A stretch of DNA of 64,000 nucleotides from Ningiella ruwaisensis (GCF_004798935.1 NZ_RAHT01000003.1:1-64000); one strand, 5' to 3'. Counted from the stretch's first letter, positions 55,311-64,000 are shown. The notes: generated from the sequence alone by a model not told the origin. Numbers and translations: made by a program.

Positions 55311-58052
55311 ATGAGTAACAATAGTTTTCATACCCGCCGCGCATTAAACGTAAACGGTAAAGCTTACGATATATTTGACATTACCCGCTTACCACAAAAA
55401 GACGCCGTTACACGTTTACCCTTTTCAATGAAGGTGTTGCTGGAAAACTTATTACGAAACGAAGATAGTCATCATGTGAGTGCTCAAGACATTGAAGCCA
55501 TTTGTAGATGGGATCCAAAAGCGCGACCCCTAGAGCAAGTTGCCTTTACGCCAGCGCGCGTAGTTTTGCAGGATTTTACCGGTGTGCCCGCCATAGTAGA
55601 TTTAGCCGCCATGCGAGATGCGGTCGTAAAACTGGGTGGAAAAGCTGAAGCCATTAATCCCTTGGTTCCCGTTGATTTGGTTATTGACCATTCTGTGATG
55701 GTTGATTATTTTGGAACCGATGATTCGCTAGCAAAAAATACTGAAATTGAATTTCAGCGTAATGAAGAGCGCTATAAATTTTTAAGATGGGGACAAAAAG
55801 CCCTATCTAACTTTCGTGTGGTTCCGCCCGGCACTGGTATTGTCCATCAGGTAAATCTTGAATACTTAGCCCATGTCGTGATGAGCGCTGATGCTCCTAA
55901 AAATAGTGAAACCGGCAATTCCCTTTTATATCCAGATACCTTGGTTGGAACAGATTCTCACACAACAATGATTAACGGCCTAGGAGTGCTCGGATGGGGA
56001 GTGGGCGGCATAGAAGCAGAAGCGGCCATGCTCGGCCAGCCAATTAGCATGCTTTTACCACAGGTGGTCGGTTTTAAACTAACCGGTAAGCTAAAAGAAG
56101 GCGCTACCGCAACCGACCTTGTCCTCACCGTTACGCAAATGTTGCGAGAAAAGGGCGTAGTAGGCAAGTTTGTTGAATTTTACGGAGACGGTTTAAGTAA
56201 TCTTCCCCTGGCAGACCGTGCCACCATTGCGAACATGGCGCCAGAATATGGCGCAACCTGCGGGATTTTCCCCATCGACCAGGAAACGCTTACCTATATG
56301 GCCCTAAGTGGTCGAACCCAGGAACAAATTGATGTAGTTGAATCTTATGCAAAAGCGCAAGGCATGTGGCGCGAGGATGGTGATAAAGAAGCCGACTATT
56401 CAGATACCCTTTCACTCGATCTGGGCAATGTTATGCCAAGTATTGCCGGTCCAAAACGACCTCAGGATCGCATTGCATTAAGCGATGCAAAAAGCGCCTT
56501 TGTAAAACACATGCAAATTCTCGGCATTGAATTAGAAGATGAAACGGTTTCGCGATTTGCAGATGAAGGTGGCGCAACTGCGGTGGGTAGCAATCAAAGT
56601 CCAAGCTCTGTCAAAATTGAAGTAGACGGTCAACAAACGCATTTAAAACACGGTGATGTTGTTATTGCAGCCATCACCTCGTGTACCAATACGTCTAACC
56701 CGGCGGTTATGCTGGCAGCAGGATTGGTAGCGAAAAAGGCACGCGAAAAAGGCTTAAAGCCTAAGCCATGGGTAAAAACCTCACTTGCACCCGGCTCGCA
56801 GGTGGTTCCTGCTTATTTGGAAGAGGCAGGCTTGCTTGATGACCTCGAGGCCTTGGGCTTTGATGTAGTTGGTTATGGATGTACCACCTGCATAGGCAAT
56901 TCAGGGCCATTACCGGAGGTGATTAGCGAAGCAATTCAAAAAGGGAAACTCACGGCTTGTTCAGTGCTATCCGGCAACCGAAACTTTGAAGGCCGTATTC
57001 ATCAGGATGTGCGTGCAAATTACCTTGCTTCACCTCCGCTTGTAGTGGCTTATGCGCTTGCTGGCAGTATGACGATAGATTTGGATAAAGAACCATTAGG
57101 TCATGACGCTGATAACAATCCGGTTTATTTAAAAGACGTTTGGCCAAGCCAAAAAGAAATCAGTGATTTAGTAGCATCATCTTTGTCGGCCAGTATGTAT
57201 CAAAGCCGCTATCAGGATGTGTTTGAAGGCACTGAGCAGTGGCGGGCACTTCCTGTTCCAGAAGGTCAGACTTATAGCTGGCCCGATTCTACTTACGTTA
57301 AAAACCCGCCGTTTTTTGACGGGATGTCAAATGAAGTAGATGCATTTTTACATGTGCAAAATGCACGTTGTCTCATTAAAGTGGGCGACTCTATCACCAC
57401 CGATCATATATCTCCCGCTGGCGCCATTCAGGCAGATAGCCCAGTAGGTGAGTATTTGCAAAAAGAAGGGGTTTCCCCCAAAGATTTTAATAGTTTGGGA
57501 TCGCGTCGAGGCAATCATGAAGTCATGATGCGAGGTACTTTTGCCAATGTGCGCTTACGCAACGAGCTTGCGCCCGGAACAGAAGGCGGATTTACTAAAT
57601 ATTTCCCTGATGATGAGATCACAAGTGTTTACGATGCAGCGATGAAGTACAAAGCAGCTAAAACACCGCTTATTGTGCTTGCTGGCAAAGAGTATGGTAC
57701 AGGCAGCTCTAGAGATTGGGCTGCAAAAGGGACTAAACTTTTAGGTATTGAAGTGGTAATTGCTCAAAGTTATGAACGTATTCATCGTTCTAATTTAGTG
57801 GGGTTTGGTGTATTGCCTTTAGAGTTTATGCCAGAAGAAAATGCCGACACTTACAAACTTACCGGAGAAGAAAGCTTTAGTTTTGGAAGCTTAGAAGGAC
57901 GACCAAATAACCTGACGGTCACCGCCGAGCGACCTGATGGCGAAAAATTCGAGTTTGAAGTTAAAGTGCGCATTGATACCAGCAGTGAGTGGGAATATTA
58001 CCAACACGGTGGTATCTTACATTATGTACTAAGAGGACTCGCTGCCGCTTAA
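55311..58052 (+). CDS. acnA: aconitate hydratase A
   Basis: Isomerises citrate and isocitrate with a [4Fe-4S] cluster. The three cluster cysteines are in ITSCTNTSNP (about 446) and GYGCTTCIGNSGPL (two, about 512 and 515). HISPAGAI and GSRRGNHEVMMRGTFANVRLRN belong to the C-terminal swivelling domain. The frame is open from 55194, but ATG 55311 has TAGGAG six bases upstream and begins the recognisable family sequence, giving 913 residues (E. coli AcnA 891). It may be stress-induced like acnA elsewhere; the 190-bp upstream region shows no clear operator. Confidence 0.97.
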   Translation: MSNNSFHTRRALNVNGKAYDIFDITRLPQKDAVTRLPFSMKVLLENLLRNEDSHHVSAQDIEAICRWDPKARPLEQVAFTPARVVLQDFTGVPAIVDLAAMRDAVVKLGGKAEAINPLVPVDLVIDHSVMVDYFGTDDSLAKNTEIEFQRNEERYKFLRWGQKALSNFRVVPPGTGIVHQVNLEYLAHVVMSADAPKNSETGNSLLYPDTLVGTDSHTTMINGLGVLGWGVGGIEAEAAMLGQPISMLLPQVVGFKLTGKLKEGATATDLVLTVTQMLREKGVVGKFVEFYGDGLSNLPLADRATIANMAPEYGATCGIFPIDQETLTYMALSGRTQEQIDVVESYAKAQGMWREDGDKEADYSDTLSLDLGNVMPSIAGPKRPQDRIALSDAKSAFVKHMQILGIELEDETVSRFADEGGATAVGSNQSPSSVKIEVDGQQTHLKHGDVVIAAITSCTNTSNPAVMLAAGLVAKKAREKGLKPKPWVKTSLAPGSQVVPAYLEEAGLLDDLEALGFDVVGYGCTTCIGNSGPLPEVISEAIQKGKLTACSVLSGNRNFEGRIHQDVRANYLASPPLVVAYALAGSMTIDLDKEPLGHDADNNPVYLKDVWPSQKEISDLVASSLSASMYQSRYQDVFEGTEQWRALPVPEGQTYSWPDSTYVKNPPFFDGMSNEVDAFLHVQNARCLIKVGDSITTDHISPAGAIQADSPVGEYLQKEGVSPKDFNSLGSRRGNHEVMMRGTFANVRLRNELAPGTEGGFTKYFPDDEITSVYDAAMKYKAAKTPLIVLAGKEYGTGSSRDWAAKGTKLLGIEVVIAQSYERIHRSNLVGFGVLPLEFMPEENADTYKLTGEESFSFGSLEGRPNNLTVTAERPDGEKFEFEVKVRIDTSSEWEYYQHGGILHYVLRGLAAA

Positions 58053-58123
58053 TTTGTGTCATTAAGATGCATAAGGCCTTTATATCAAAAGGCTATAAAC
58101 TGTTAAATGTGAGATGACAAACG

Positions 58124-59041
58124 GTGTCATTATATGTTTCAACTATATGGGAAAGCGCCAGACCTAAGTTTTTAGTGCTGGCGCCAATTTGTGTGGGCGT
58201 GTCGCTTGCTTATGCAAGTGCGCAAAACATCGCCCTTTCACACACTCTCGCCATCTTATGCATCTTGCTTGCGCTCTGCGCTCACATCAGTGTAAATTTA
58301 TTGAACGAATATCAGGACGCTAAAAGCGGACTGGATGATAGTACCGTTCGCACGCCCTTCAGTGGCGGTAGTGGAGCACTACAAAAAAATCCTCAAGCGC
58401 TTGATCAAGTTAAAACAGCCGGTCTGCTTTTTATCGTAGTATCAGTCTTGCTCGGGATAAGCATTGTCATGCTCGTGGGCTCTGACACTTCGCGGATTGG
58501 GCTTATCATTTTAGGTTTGGTAGGCGTAATGATAGTGGGTACTTACACGCCTTATATAAATCAGAGTGCTTTGCTTTGCTTGTGCGCGCCTGGGGCCGGG
58601 TTTGGCTTTATAATGGTGGTGGGCAGTTATATTGCGCTGACCGAAACTATCTCATTGAACATCATACTATTGAGTTTAGCTTTGTGCTGCCTGGTGAATA
58701 ATCTTCTCCTTCTTAACCAGTTTCCTGATGCGAAAGCAGATGCCCGTGCTGGCAGACGCCATTTGGTTGTACAGCTAGGCTTCAAAACCTCAGCCTTTAT
58801 TTATTTTCTCAATATTATTTTGAGTTTTATTATCATCGCCTGGCTCATTTACGCCAAGGTACTGTCCATGGCGGCCTTGTTTTTGTTTATTGGTTTACCC
58901 CTGGGATTATTAGTTGCGTTTCGGGCGATGCACTTTCACGATGACAAGTTGAGCACTTTTATCCCCTTTATGGCGATGAATGTACTGTTATGCTTGCTAG
59001 TGCCCGCAGGTATTATCGTTGATTTGATATTAAGCGCGTAG
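58124..59041 (+). CDS. UbiA-family prenyltransferase (MenA-like)
   Basis: A 305-residue integral membrane protein with about eight or nine membrane helices. The two Asp-rich motifs that bind Mg2+-prenyl diphosphate are NLLNEYQDAKSG (about 59-70) and NQFPDAKADARAGRRHL (about 202-218), a pattern closest to the MenA/UbiA branch that prenylates 1,4-dihydroxy-2-naphthoate. No other menaquinone gene is nearby, so the acceptor is not proven. Start GTG at 58124, with only a weak GAGA upstream. Confidence 0.8.
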   Translation: MSLYVSTIWESARPKFLVLAPICVGVSLAYASAQNIALSHTLAILCILLALCAHISVNLLNEYQDAKSGLDDSTVRTPFSGGSGALQKNPQALDQVKTAGLLFIVVSVLLGISIVMLVGSDTSRIGLIILGLVGVMIVGTYTPYINQSALLCLCAPGAGFGFIMVVGSYIALTETISLNIILLSLALCCLVNNLLLLNQFPDAKADARAGRRHLVVQLGFKTSAFIYFLNIILSFIIIAWLIYAKVLSMAALFLFIGLPLGLLVAFRAMHFHDDKLSTFIPFMAMNVLLCLLVPAGIIVDLILSA

Positions 59042-59099
59042 TTTTTTAAAAAGTGCTCAATAAGTAAAGCATGAAGAGCATTGGAAACATGGAGAAGGC

Positions 59100-59477
59100 A
59101 TGAAATATCAAGGTAGTTGTCACTGTGGTGCAGTGCGTTTTGAAGTAGAATCACCAGACGATCCTGAAATAGAAAACTGCAATTGTTCAATTTGCAGCAA
59201 ATCCGGCTACCTGCATCTAATAGTACCTAAGCGGGATTTTACACTTCTCTGTGGAGAGGAAGACCTTATAACCTATCGTTTTAATTCCAATATTGCACAG
59301 CACTATTTTTGCCGCACATGTGGCATTAAGCCTTTTTATATTCCTCGCTAAAACCCCGATGGAGTCGATGTTAATCTCAATTGCCTGGACGATAAGCCGC
59401 CAAATTATCGGGTGGTCGATTTTGATGGGCAGAACTGGGAAGCCAATGCGCACACCTTGTCGCATAAATCAAAATAA
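59100..59477 (+). pseudogene. GFA/CENP-V family gene with one in-frame stop
   Basis: The frame encodes 125 sense codons plus stop if one internal TAA (59349-59351) is ignored. The N-terminal 83 residues hold the zinc-binding CHCGAVRF, CNCSIC and CRTCG motifs of the glutathione-dependent formaldehyde-activating (GFA) fold. After the TAA the same frame continues NPDGVDVNLNCLDD ... FDGQNWEANAHTLSHKSK, the normal family C terminus. A single C-to-A change from TCA (Ser) would explain the stop. It could be a recent pseudogene, a truncated but active protein or a sequencing error. Confidence 0.8.
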
Positions 59478-59577
59478 CAGGCACTTTTGATGGTGAAAGA
59501 GCACTATCATAAGTAGCGAAGAAGAGCACATTACCGTAAGCTGGTTAATATAAAGTGATTTCAGTATCGAGAACAAT

Positions 59578-60042
59578 ATGAAAATTAAGTGTTTGAAAGT
59601 CCTTGTGTTGATTAGCCTGAGTTTTACGATGTTAGCTTGCAGCGATAGCGAGGTAGGCGACGTTTCTTTAGGTATTTTTACAACCAAAGACATTAAAATT
59701 GATGCCCTTCAAGATCCGATAGTGACGGGTGTCACCTGTCATATTTCAAGTATTGAAGCGAATCTTGATTTATCCGACCCCTCAGACAGTTCTATTGCGT
59801 GTCGACAAACTGGGCCCATAACCGCGCAAATGATAAAAGCAATTGATAAATCCCCCTCTGGCGATGTGGTGTTTAAAAAGTCCAAAAGTATCTTTTTTAA
59901 AAATATGAAAGTGAGACGTATATACGACCCAAAATCCCAGAGCTTAATGTACGTGTCGTACTCTACAAAAGAAACATCTGGAAGTTTCAAACACAGCCTG
60001 TCAACCGTGCCGCTTTGGGGCACATCAGCCTATTCTGAATAA
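59578..60042 (+). CDS. creA: CreA family protein
   Basis: A 154-residue exported protein. The N terminus MKIKCLKVLVLISLSFTMLAC ends in a lipobox-like LAC, so it may be a lipoprotein, unlike the E. coli protein. The CreA core is clear: IKIDALQDPIVTGVTCHISSI, ISxxQTGPI-like IACRQTGPI, GDVVFKKSKSIFFKNMKVRRIYD and LMYVSYSTKETSGSFKHSLSTVPL. Function is unknown, despite its place next to creBCD in E. coli, which is not the case here. Confidence 0.88.
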   Translation: MKIKCLKVLVLISLSFTMLACSDSEVGDVSLGIFTTKDIKIDALQDPIVTGVTCHISSIEANLDLSDPSDSSIACRQTGPITAQMIKAIDKSPSGDVVFKKSKSIFFKNMKVRRIYDPKSQSLMYVSYSTKETSGSFKHSLSTVPLWGTSAYSE

Positions 60043-60054
60043 TTTATTCGTACG

Positions 60055-60082
60055 AAAAGCAAGCGATAGCATTAGCTATCGC
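60055..60082 (-). terminator. terminator of the bd oxidase operon
   Basis: A perfect 8-bp stem GCGATAGC/GCTATCGC (60063-60070 with 60075-60082) with an ATTA loop. Read on the minus strand it is followed by TTGCTTTTCG. It lies 56 bases past the cydB stop. Confidence 0.7.
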
Positions 60083-60137
60083 CTGTAACCGAGCTGAGGC
60101 TGATAAAAAGCGCATCTATTATTTTTATCATTTCAAG

Positions 60138-61145
60138 TTAATAGTAGCGCAGTCCATCAGCCTTTCCTCTAAAGGCATAGTAGGCGAACCCCGTATATAA
60201 AATGATGATAGGCACGACGATAATAGTACCGGCAAAAATAATCGATAGGGACTCAGGTGCGCTGGCAGCCTCATACAGCGTGAGCGAATTTGGCACCACA
60301 TAAGGATAAAAGCTTAACGCTAAGCCTAAAAAGCAGCCAATGAAAATGGCGATGGTAATAGCGAAGGGCAACCATTCTTTATCGCTGGCGCCGTTGTCCA
60401 CCATTTTTAAGGCTCGGTATCCCGCTAAAAACAGCGTGAAGCACATTAAAGGGATCGCGGCATAAAAATAGGCAAATGGCGGTGTGGTCCAAACCTGATA
60501 GACATTTGCGTTAACCAATGGGTTAATCAAACATACCGCTAAAATACCGGCAAATGTAAGAACGCCTGCTCGTTTTGCAATATAAATTGCCCGCTTTTGA
60601 ATGTCGCCGCTTGTTTTCAATATTAGCCACGCATTTCCGATAAGCGCATAAGCTGCGCTTACGCACAGGGCACTGAAAACCCCAAAAATTATGCTAGCGG
60701 TAGTGTATTCTAATCCCATTATGTACACCCCCAACATAAATCCTTGAGAAAGGGTTGCTATGTACGAGCCAGTCATAAAGGTTATATCCCACAATCGCTT
60801 TTTTTCGGGATGTACTTTTGCTCTGAAATCAAAGGCAACACCACGAAGGATTAATCCAAGCAACAGAATAGTGGCAGGCAGGTAAAACGCTTCAAGAATG
60901 GCGCTATGCGCTTTGGGAAAGGCCACTAACAATAGCCCAACGCCTAATACTAGCCAGGTCTCATTGGCGTCCCAGAATGGACCGATGGATGCAATAGCCG
61001 TATCGCGCCAGGCCTCGTTTTTCATAGGTAGCGTAATACCTACGCCTAAATCATATCCATCGAGTACGGCATAGAGCATGATCGCCAAAGCCGTTAAGCC
61101 AGCGAAAATAGTAGCCAGTGTATCTGGGTTTGCAAATTCAAACAT
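60138..61145 (-). CDS. cydB: cytochrome bd-type quinol oxidase subunit II
   Basis: A 335-residue protein with about eight or nine membrane segments, partner of CydA. Family features are the start FANPDTLATIFAGLTALAIMLYAVLDGYDLGVGI, the conserved WDANETWLVLGVGLLLVAFP (about 58-77) and FRAKVHPEKKRLWD in the loop. Shorter than E. coli CydB (379), in line with the cyanide-insensitive CioB branch. It starts three bases after cydA. No small cydX gene is evident downstream. Confidence 0.93.
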   Translation of the reverse strand: MFEFANPDTLATIFAGLTALAIMLYAVLDGYDLGVGITLPMKNEAWRDTAIASIGPFWDANETWLVLGVGLLLVAFPKAHSAILEAFYLPATILLLGLILRGVAFDFRAKVHPEKKRLWDITFMTGSYIATLSQGFMLGVYIMGLEYTTASIIFGVFSALCVSAAYALIGNAWLILKTSGDIQKRAIYIAKRAGVLTFAGILAVCLINPLVNANVYQVWTTPPFAYFYAAIPLMCFTLFLAGYRALKMVDNGASDKEWLPFAITIAIFIGCFLGLALSFYPYVVPNSLTLYEAASAPESLSIIFAGTIIVVPIIILYTGFAYYAFRGKADGLRYY

Positions 61146-61148
61146 CTT

Positions 61149-62600
61149 CTATGCTCCCGCGTTCTGTGGTTCGTGCGTACCATGTTTATTTGGATGATGT
61201 CCGGCGCGTTTGTCTTCTCGACTTTTTGCACTTTGCGCAGCGTCTTTTACCTGATTGCGACCCTGCTCTCCCAATCCGGGTACGGCCAAATCGTATTCTT
61301 CCTCTTTAACCGCTCGATTTGCTAATACAAACAAGGTGCGTATATAGGCAATCAGTAACACAACATATAAACTTAAATAGGCTAGCAAGGTAAACATCAC
61401 GTTTGAACCTGCTATAGGTGTTACCGCATCGGCGGTTTTCAATACGCCGCTAACCAGATAGGGCTGACGACCAATCTCTGTGACATACCAGCCAGCAAGC
61501 GTGGCAATCCAGCCTGAAAATGTCATACCAATGAGCACCATCAACTGCAATTTGCTCAAGCGCTTCCTGCGCTTTAAGCTAAAGCTCGTCCACCAGGCAA
61601 CAGCAATCATAAGCAAGCCCATTCCCACCATAATTCTAAAACCAAAAAATACGGGTTTTACAGGCGGATGCTCGCCTTCAAATTCATTCAGCCCTTTTAA
61701 TTCACCGTTTATGTCGTGCTTTAATATGAGGCTGGCCAAGTTGGGCACTTCAAGTGAAAAACGATTTGTTTTCGTGTCTTCGTCTGGAATACCAAAGAGC
61801 ACCAGCGGCGCACCTTTTTCTGTTTCCCACAAACCTTCCATCGCGGCCACTTTTTGCGGCTGATACTCTAAGGTATTTAAACCGTGTAAATCGCCTATAA
61901 AGGCTTGAGTTGGTGCAAGTAAAGCCGCTGTGAAAAGCGCTGTTTTAAGCGTTAATCGCGGGGCTTTTTTGTCATCACCACGGTAAATTCGATAGGCAGA
62001 TATGCCTGCCACTAAAAAACACACCGTCAGCGCAGATGCCATCAGCATATGGGTAAATCGATAAGGAAAGGAGGGGTTGAAAATAATGGCGAACCAATCA
62101 GTGGCATGGGCTACCCCCTCGCGCATTTCAAAGCCTTGGGGCGTTTGCATCCAGGAATTAAGCACCAATATCCAAAATGCCGACATTGTCGTGCCGAAGG
62201 CAACCAAAAAGGTCGCACCGGTATGCGCCCAGCCAGGTACTTTACGAAAGCCAAATAGCATAATGCCGAGCATAGTGGCTTCCAGAAAAAAGGCGGTGAG
62301 CACTTCATATGCCAGTAAAGGACCGGCAATATTTCCTACCGTTTCCATAAAGCCAGGCCAGTTTGTACCAAACTGGAACGACATTGTGATCCCACTGACC
62401 ACGCCCAAGGCAAAACTGAGCGCAAACACCTTGACCCAAAAGCGGTACGCTCTCATCCACACGGGATGCTTCGATAAGTCGTATCGCACTTTAAAATAAA
62501 AGAGTAACCACCCAAGAGCGATGGTTATTGTGGGAAACAGTATGTGAAAACTGATATTTGCCGCAAATTGAATGCGTGAAAGTATGAGTACGTCAAACAT
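61149..62600 (-). CDS. cydA: cytochrome bd-type quinol oxidase subunit I, CIO-like short form
   Basis: Oxidises quinol and reduces O2 to water without pumping protons. The 483-residue protein has heme ligands at the first helix His (SFHILFP, about 17-23), FTHMLMAS (about 185) and the Met after the Q loop, with GRQPY (about 387-391). The Q loop is short and the total length matches CioA (about 488) rather than E. coli CydA (522), so it probably belongs to the cyanide-insensitive subfamily. Basic, His-rich C terminus. It follows a GbsR-like regulator by 69 bases, with AGAGG at its start. Confidence 0.93.
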   Translation of the reverse strand: MFDVLILSRIQFAANISFHILFPTITIALGWLLFYFKVRYDLSKHPVWMRAYRFWVKVFALSFALGVVSGITMSFQFGTNWPGFMETVGNIAGPLLAYEVLTAFFLEATMLGIMLFGFRKVPGWAHTGATFLVAFGTTMSAFWILVLNSWMQTPQGFEMREGVAHATDWFAIIFNPSFPYRFTHMLMASALTVCFLVAGISAYRIYRGDDKKAPRLTLKTALFTAALLAPTQAFIGDLHGLNTLEYQPQKVAAMEGLWETEKGAPLVLFGIPDEDTKTNRFSLEVPNLASLILKHDINGELKGLNEFEGEHPPVKPVFFGFRIMVGMGLLMIAVAWWTSFSLKRRKRLSKLQLMVLIGMTFSGWIATLAGWYVTEIGRQPYLVSGVLKTADAVTPIAGSNVMFTLLAYLSLYVVLLIAYIRTLFVLANRAVKEEEYDLAVPGLGEQGRNQVKDAAQSAKSREDKRAGHHPNKHGTHEPQNAGA

Positions 62601-62669
62601 GCGCGCCTCTATTAATCAAAAAAAATAAAATATAAAAACAAAAACCCCGTTAGTAGTGCACTTCATTCT

Positions 62670-63242
62670 TTATGTCTTATCAGGCAAATCCTGTACCGTC
62701 TTACCTGGCATTAATCTATCTTTAAACTCCAAGACCTTGCCTACTCCAGAGCCAAGTTTCATTAGAGTATTAAGTTTTTCAGGTGATAGCTGCTGTAGGC
62801 TTTGCGTCCATTCGGTAATGTTTTCAAGCAGGTCGTGAATTTCTGCAATACGACCTTGGGCATAGCGCTCATCATCGTTCGCCGCTTCATCCATCATAAT
62901 GTCACGTAGCAAACTTAAAGTTGGGTCCATCTCGCGTTTTCGTCGCTCTTCAAAGACCTTGTTTGCCATATCCCATATACTTCCGCGCGTATGGTAATAA
63001 TCTTTTCTATCACCTTGCTTGTGAAGTGTATGCACCAGCTGCCAGGCGTTAAGCTCCTTAAGGCCCATACTGACATTACCTCTAGAAATTCCCAGTGCCT
63101 CACCAATGTCGTTTGCTGTAAGCGGCGCTTTGCTTAGTACCAGCAAAGCATATATCTGCCCGACCGTTCGGTTAAATCCCCAGCGGCTCCCCATTTCTCC
63201 GAAATGAAATACAAAAGACTCAATCATTGGCGTAAGTTGCAT
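62670..63242 (-). CDS. GbsR/MarR-type transcriptional regulator of the oxidase operon
   Basis: A winged-helix repressor-like protein of about 190 residues. MQLTPMIESFVFHFGEMGSRWGFNRTVGQIYALL is the GbsR opening, and LTANDIGEALGISRGNVSMGLKELNAWQLVHTLHKQGDRKDYYHT is the DNA-binding helix-turn-helix and wing. Known GbsR relatives sense choline or similar ligands, but those linked to cytochrome bd genes have no known ligand. The frame allows GTG at 63251; ATG at 63242 begins the conserved sequence. It leads the operon, with an inverted repeat and an FNR-type box in front, so autoregulation is likely. Confidence 0.88.
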   Translation of the reverse strand: MQLTPMIESFVFHFGEMGSRWGFNRTVGQIYALLVLSKAPLTANDIGEALGISRGNVSMGLKELNAWQLVHTLHKQGDRKDYYHTRGSIWDMANKVFEERRKREMDPTLSLLRDIMMDEAANDDERYAQGRIAEIHDLLENITEWTQSLQQLSPEKLNTLMKLGSGVGKVLEFKDRLMPGKTVQDLPDKT

Positions 63243-63263
63243 AAGCTTCACTACTTTCTAAAG

Positions 63264-63281
63264 TTTCAATAATTTTTGAAA
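63264..63281. promoter_or_regulatory. candidate operator upstream of the GbsR-like gene
   Basis: TTTCAA-N6-TTGAAA, a 6-bp inverted repeat with symmetric spacing, 22 bases before the ATG. It sits between the start codon and the FNR-type box and abuts a TATACT -10-like hexamer (63281-63286), where a repressor would block transcription. Confidence 0.5.
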
Positions 63282-63294
63282 GTATAGAGATTCT

Positions 63295-63308
63295 TTGATC
63301 TAAATCAA
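63295..63308 (-). promoter_or_regulatory. FNR-type box, perfect consensus, oxidase operon
   Basis: TTGATCTAAATCAA, matching TTGAT-N4-ATCAA at all fixed positions and almost identical to the ompW box at 2720. It is centred 28 bp from the start implied by TATACT (63281-63286), which would favour repression; an activating -41.5 geometry would need a start near 63260. Confidence 0.7.
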
Positions 63309-63502
63309 TATAAAGCGTCAGAAAATCACTCTAAATCGTAGTTTCAGCGGCAATCTTTGTTGACGATCTTTAAGTAGATTACTTATAAAGAGCACCAATC
63401 TATTGTAGTGAGAACCTTGTTTCGCGCTGCGCTTTTAAACATTGCGCTTGAACCTTCATTAACAATGTTGTTCTATAAGGCATATTTCTAAGAGTGATTT
63501 AG

Positions 63503-64000
63503 ATGTTCAGACCAAGCAGATATTTTTATTTCCACATGCACAAGGCCAGTAAACTGATCTCAATATTTGCTTTGTTGGTCTTTGCTTCGGCAAGCCATGC
63601 GAGTTGGGGTACAAGAAGCGAAAGTATTATGGGCACGAACATCTACGCTGAGGTCTACCACGAAGATGCCACTATCCGTGAAAAAGCGCTACAGACGGTA
63701 ATGGACGATATGGAAAGCGTTAACCAGCTAATGAGCCCCTACATTGCGTCAAGTGAGCTTTCTACGTTAAACCGAGAGGCTCATAAAAAGCCGATTGTTG
63801 TGTCAAAGGAGCTCTTTGATTTACTGGTTCTAAGTGTTGAGCTTTCAGAATTAAGCAAAGGCGCTTTTGATATAACGTTTGCAAGCGTGGGTTACTTGTA
63901 TAACTATCGAGAAGCGCAGCGACCCAGTCAAGCGCGCATAAATGAGCTTTTAGAAGCCATCAACTACAAACTGATTGTATTAAACCCAGACGATACGAGC
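63503..64000 (+). CDS. apbE: FAD:protein FMN transferase (ApbE family), 5' part
   Basis: The gene runs off the right edge; 166 codons are visible. A hydrophobic signal segment (about 15-33, ending ASHA) is followed by the ApbE fold: SIMGTNIYAEVY (the MGT motif), VMDDMESVNQLMSPYIASSELSTLN and LVLSVELSELSKGAFDITFASVGYLYNY, where G-x-FDIT contacts the flavin. ApbE attaches FMN to threonines of Rnf/Nqr subunits and other proteins. It diverges from the oxidase regulator, with AGAG before the ATG. Confidence 0.9.
   Translation, partial: MFRPSRYFYFHMHKASKLISIFALLVFASASHASWGTRSESIMGTNIYAEVYHEDATIREKALQTVMDDMESVNQLMSPYIASSELSTLNREAHKKPIVVSKELFDLLVLSVELSELSKGAFDITFASVGYLYNYREAQRPSQARINELLEAINYKLIVLNPDDTS

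Noticed and set aside
60072-60131. 19-codon minus-strand frame after cydB, as possible cydX
   Set aside because: It has no CydX-like sequence (no Trp-Tyr-Phe start or membrane helix) and its end overlaps the terminator stem.

Overview
The window is core chromosome of a gammaproteobacterium, most like a marine member of the Alteromonadales (Alteromonas/Glaciecola relatives). The reasons are the combined gene orders: yrdA-aroE/tsaC-yrdD-smg-dprA/def-fmt-rsmB-trkA beside an rRNA-type promoter pair; polA-engB-cytochrome c4-yihI-DUF2489-glyQS; dnaA-dnaN-recF-gyrB diverging from rpmH-rnpA-yidD-yidC-mnmE-mioC; and mnmG-rsmG-parAB-atpIBEFHAGDC. This is the neighbourhood of the replication origin. I see no insertion sequence, prophage, CRISPR array, tRNA gene or defence island. 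The placement is by gene order and protein motifs only.

Layout. 1-300: two rRNA-like promoters pointing left, out of the window. 0.4-13.6 kb: yrdA and aroE (convergent), ompW behind two FNR-type boxes, a leftward run LysM protein-dprA-smg-yrdD-tsaC-hemF, a rightward run def-fmt-rsmB-trkA, and trkH facing trkA. 13.6-26.8 kb: polA (with a perfect DnaA box upstream), engB, cytochrome c4, a candidate structured small RNA, yihI, a DUF2489 protein, glyQ-glyS, a lipoprotein, a Na+/H+ antiporter, a secreted NTF2-like protein and a DJ-1/PfpI protein. 26.8-33.1 kb: gyrB-recF-dnaN-dnaA on the minus strand, with two parS sites inside recF. 33.1-33.7 kb: the dnaA/rpmH intergenic region with several DnaA boxes. 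33.7-42.4 kb: rpmH-rnpA-yidD-yidC, yajQ-mnmE-mioC, a DnaT-like plus DnaC-like pair, and a secreted GH9 glycosidase. 42.4-42.9 kb: the likely oriC. 42.9-54.5 kb: mnmG-rsmG-parA-parB and the complete F1Fo ATP synthase operon. 54.5-64 kb: osmC, acnA, a UbiA-family prenyltransferase, a GFA/CENP-V family gene broken by one stop codon, creA, a bd-type quinol oxidase operon headed by a GbsR/MarR-like regulator and preceded by an FNR-type box, and the start of apbE.

How the parts fit. Initiation (DnaA, the DnaT/DnaC-like loader pair, oriC), elongation (DnaN, PolA, RecF, GyrB) and segregation (ParA, ParB, parS) sit within about 33 kb. Two loci, ompW and the bd-oxidase operon, carry near-identical FNR palindromes, which suggests a shared response to low oxygen.

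Nothing here is clearly a wholly new system. The items most worth following are the candidate small RNA at 18544-18756 in the position csrC occupies in E. coli, the 11-bp-phased DnaA-like array at 42557-42587, the dnaT/dnaC-like pair beside oriC, the FNR/GbsR-controlled oxidase operon, and the single-stop GFA pseudogene.
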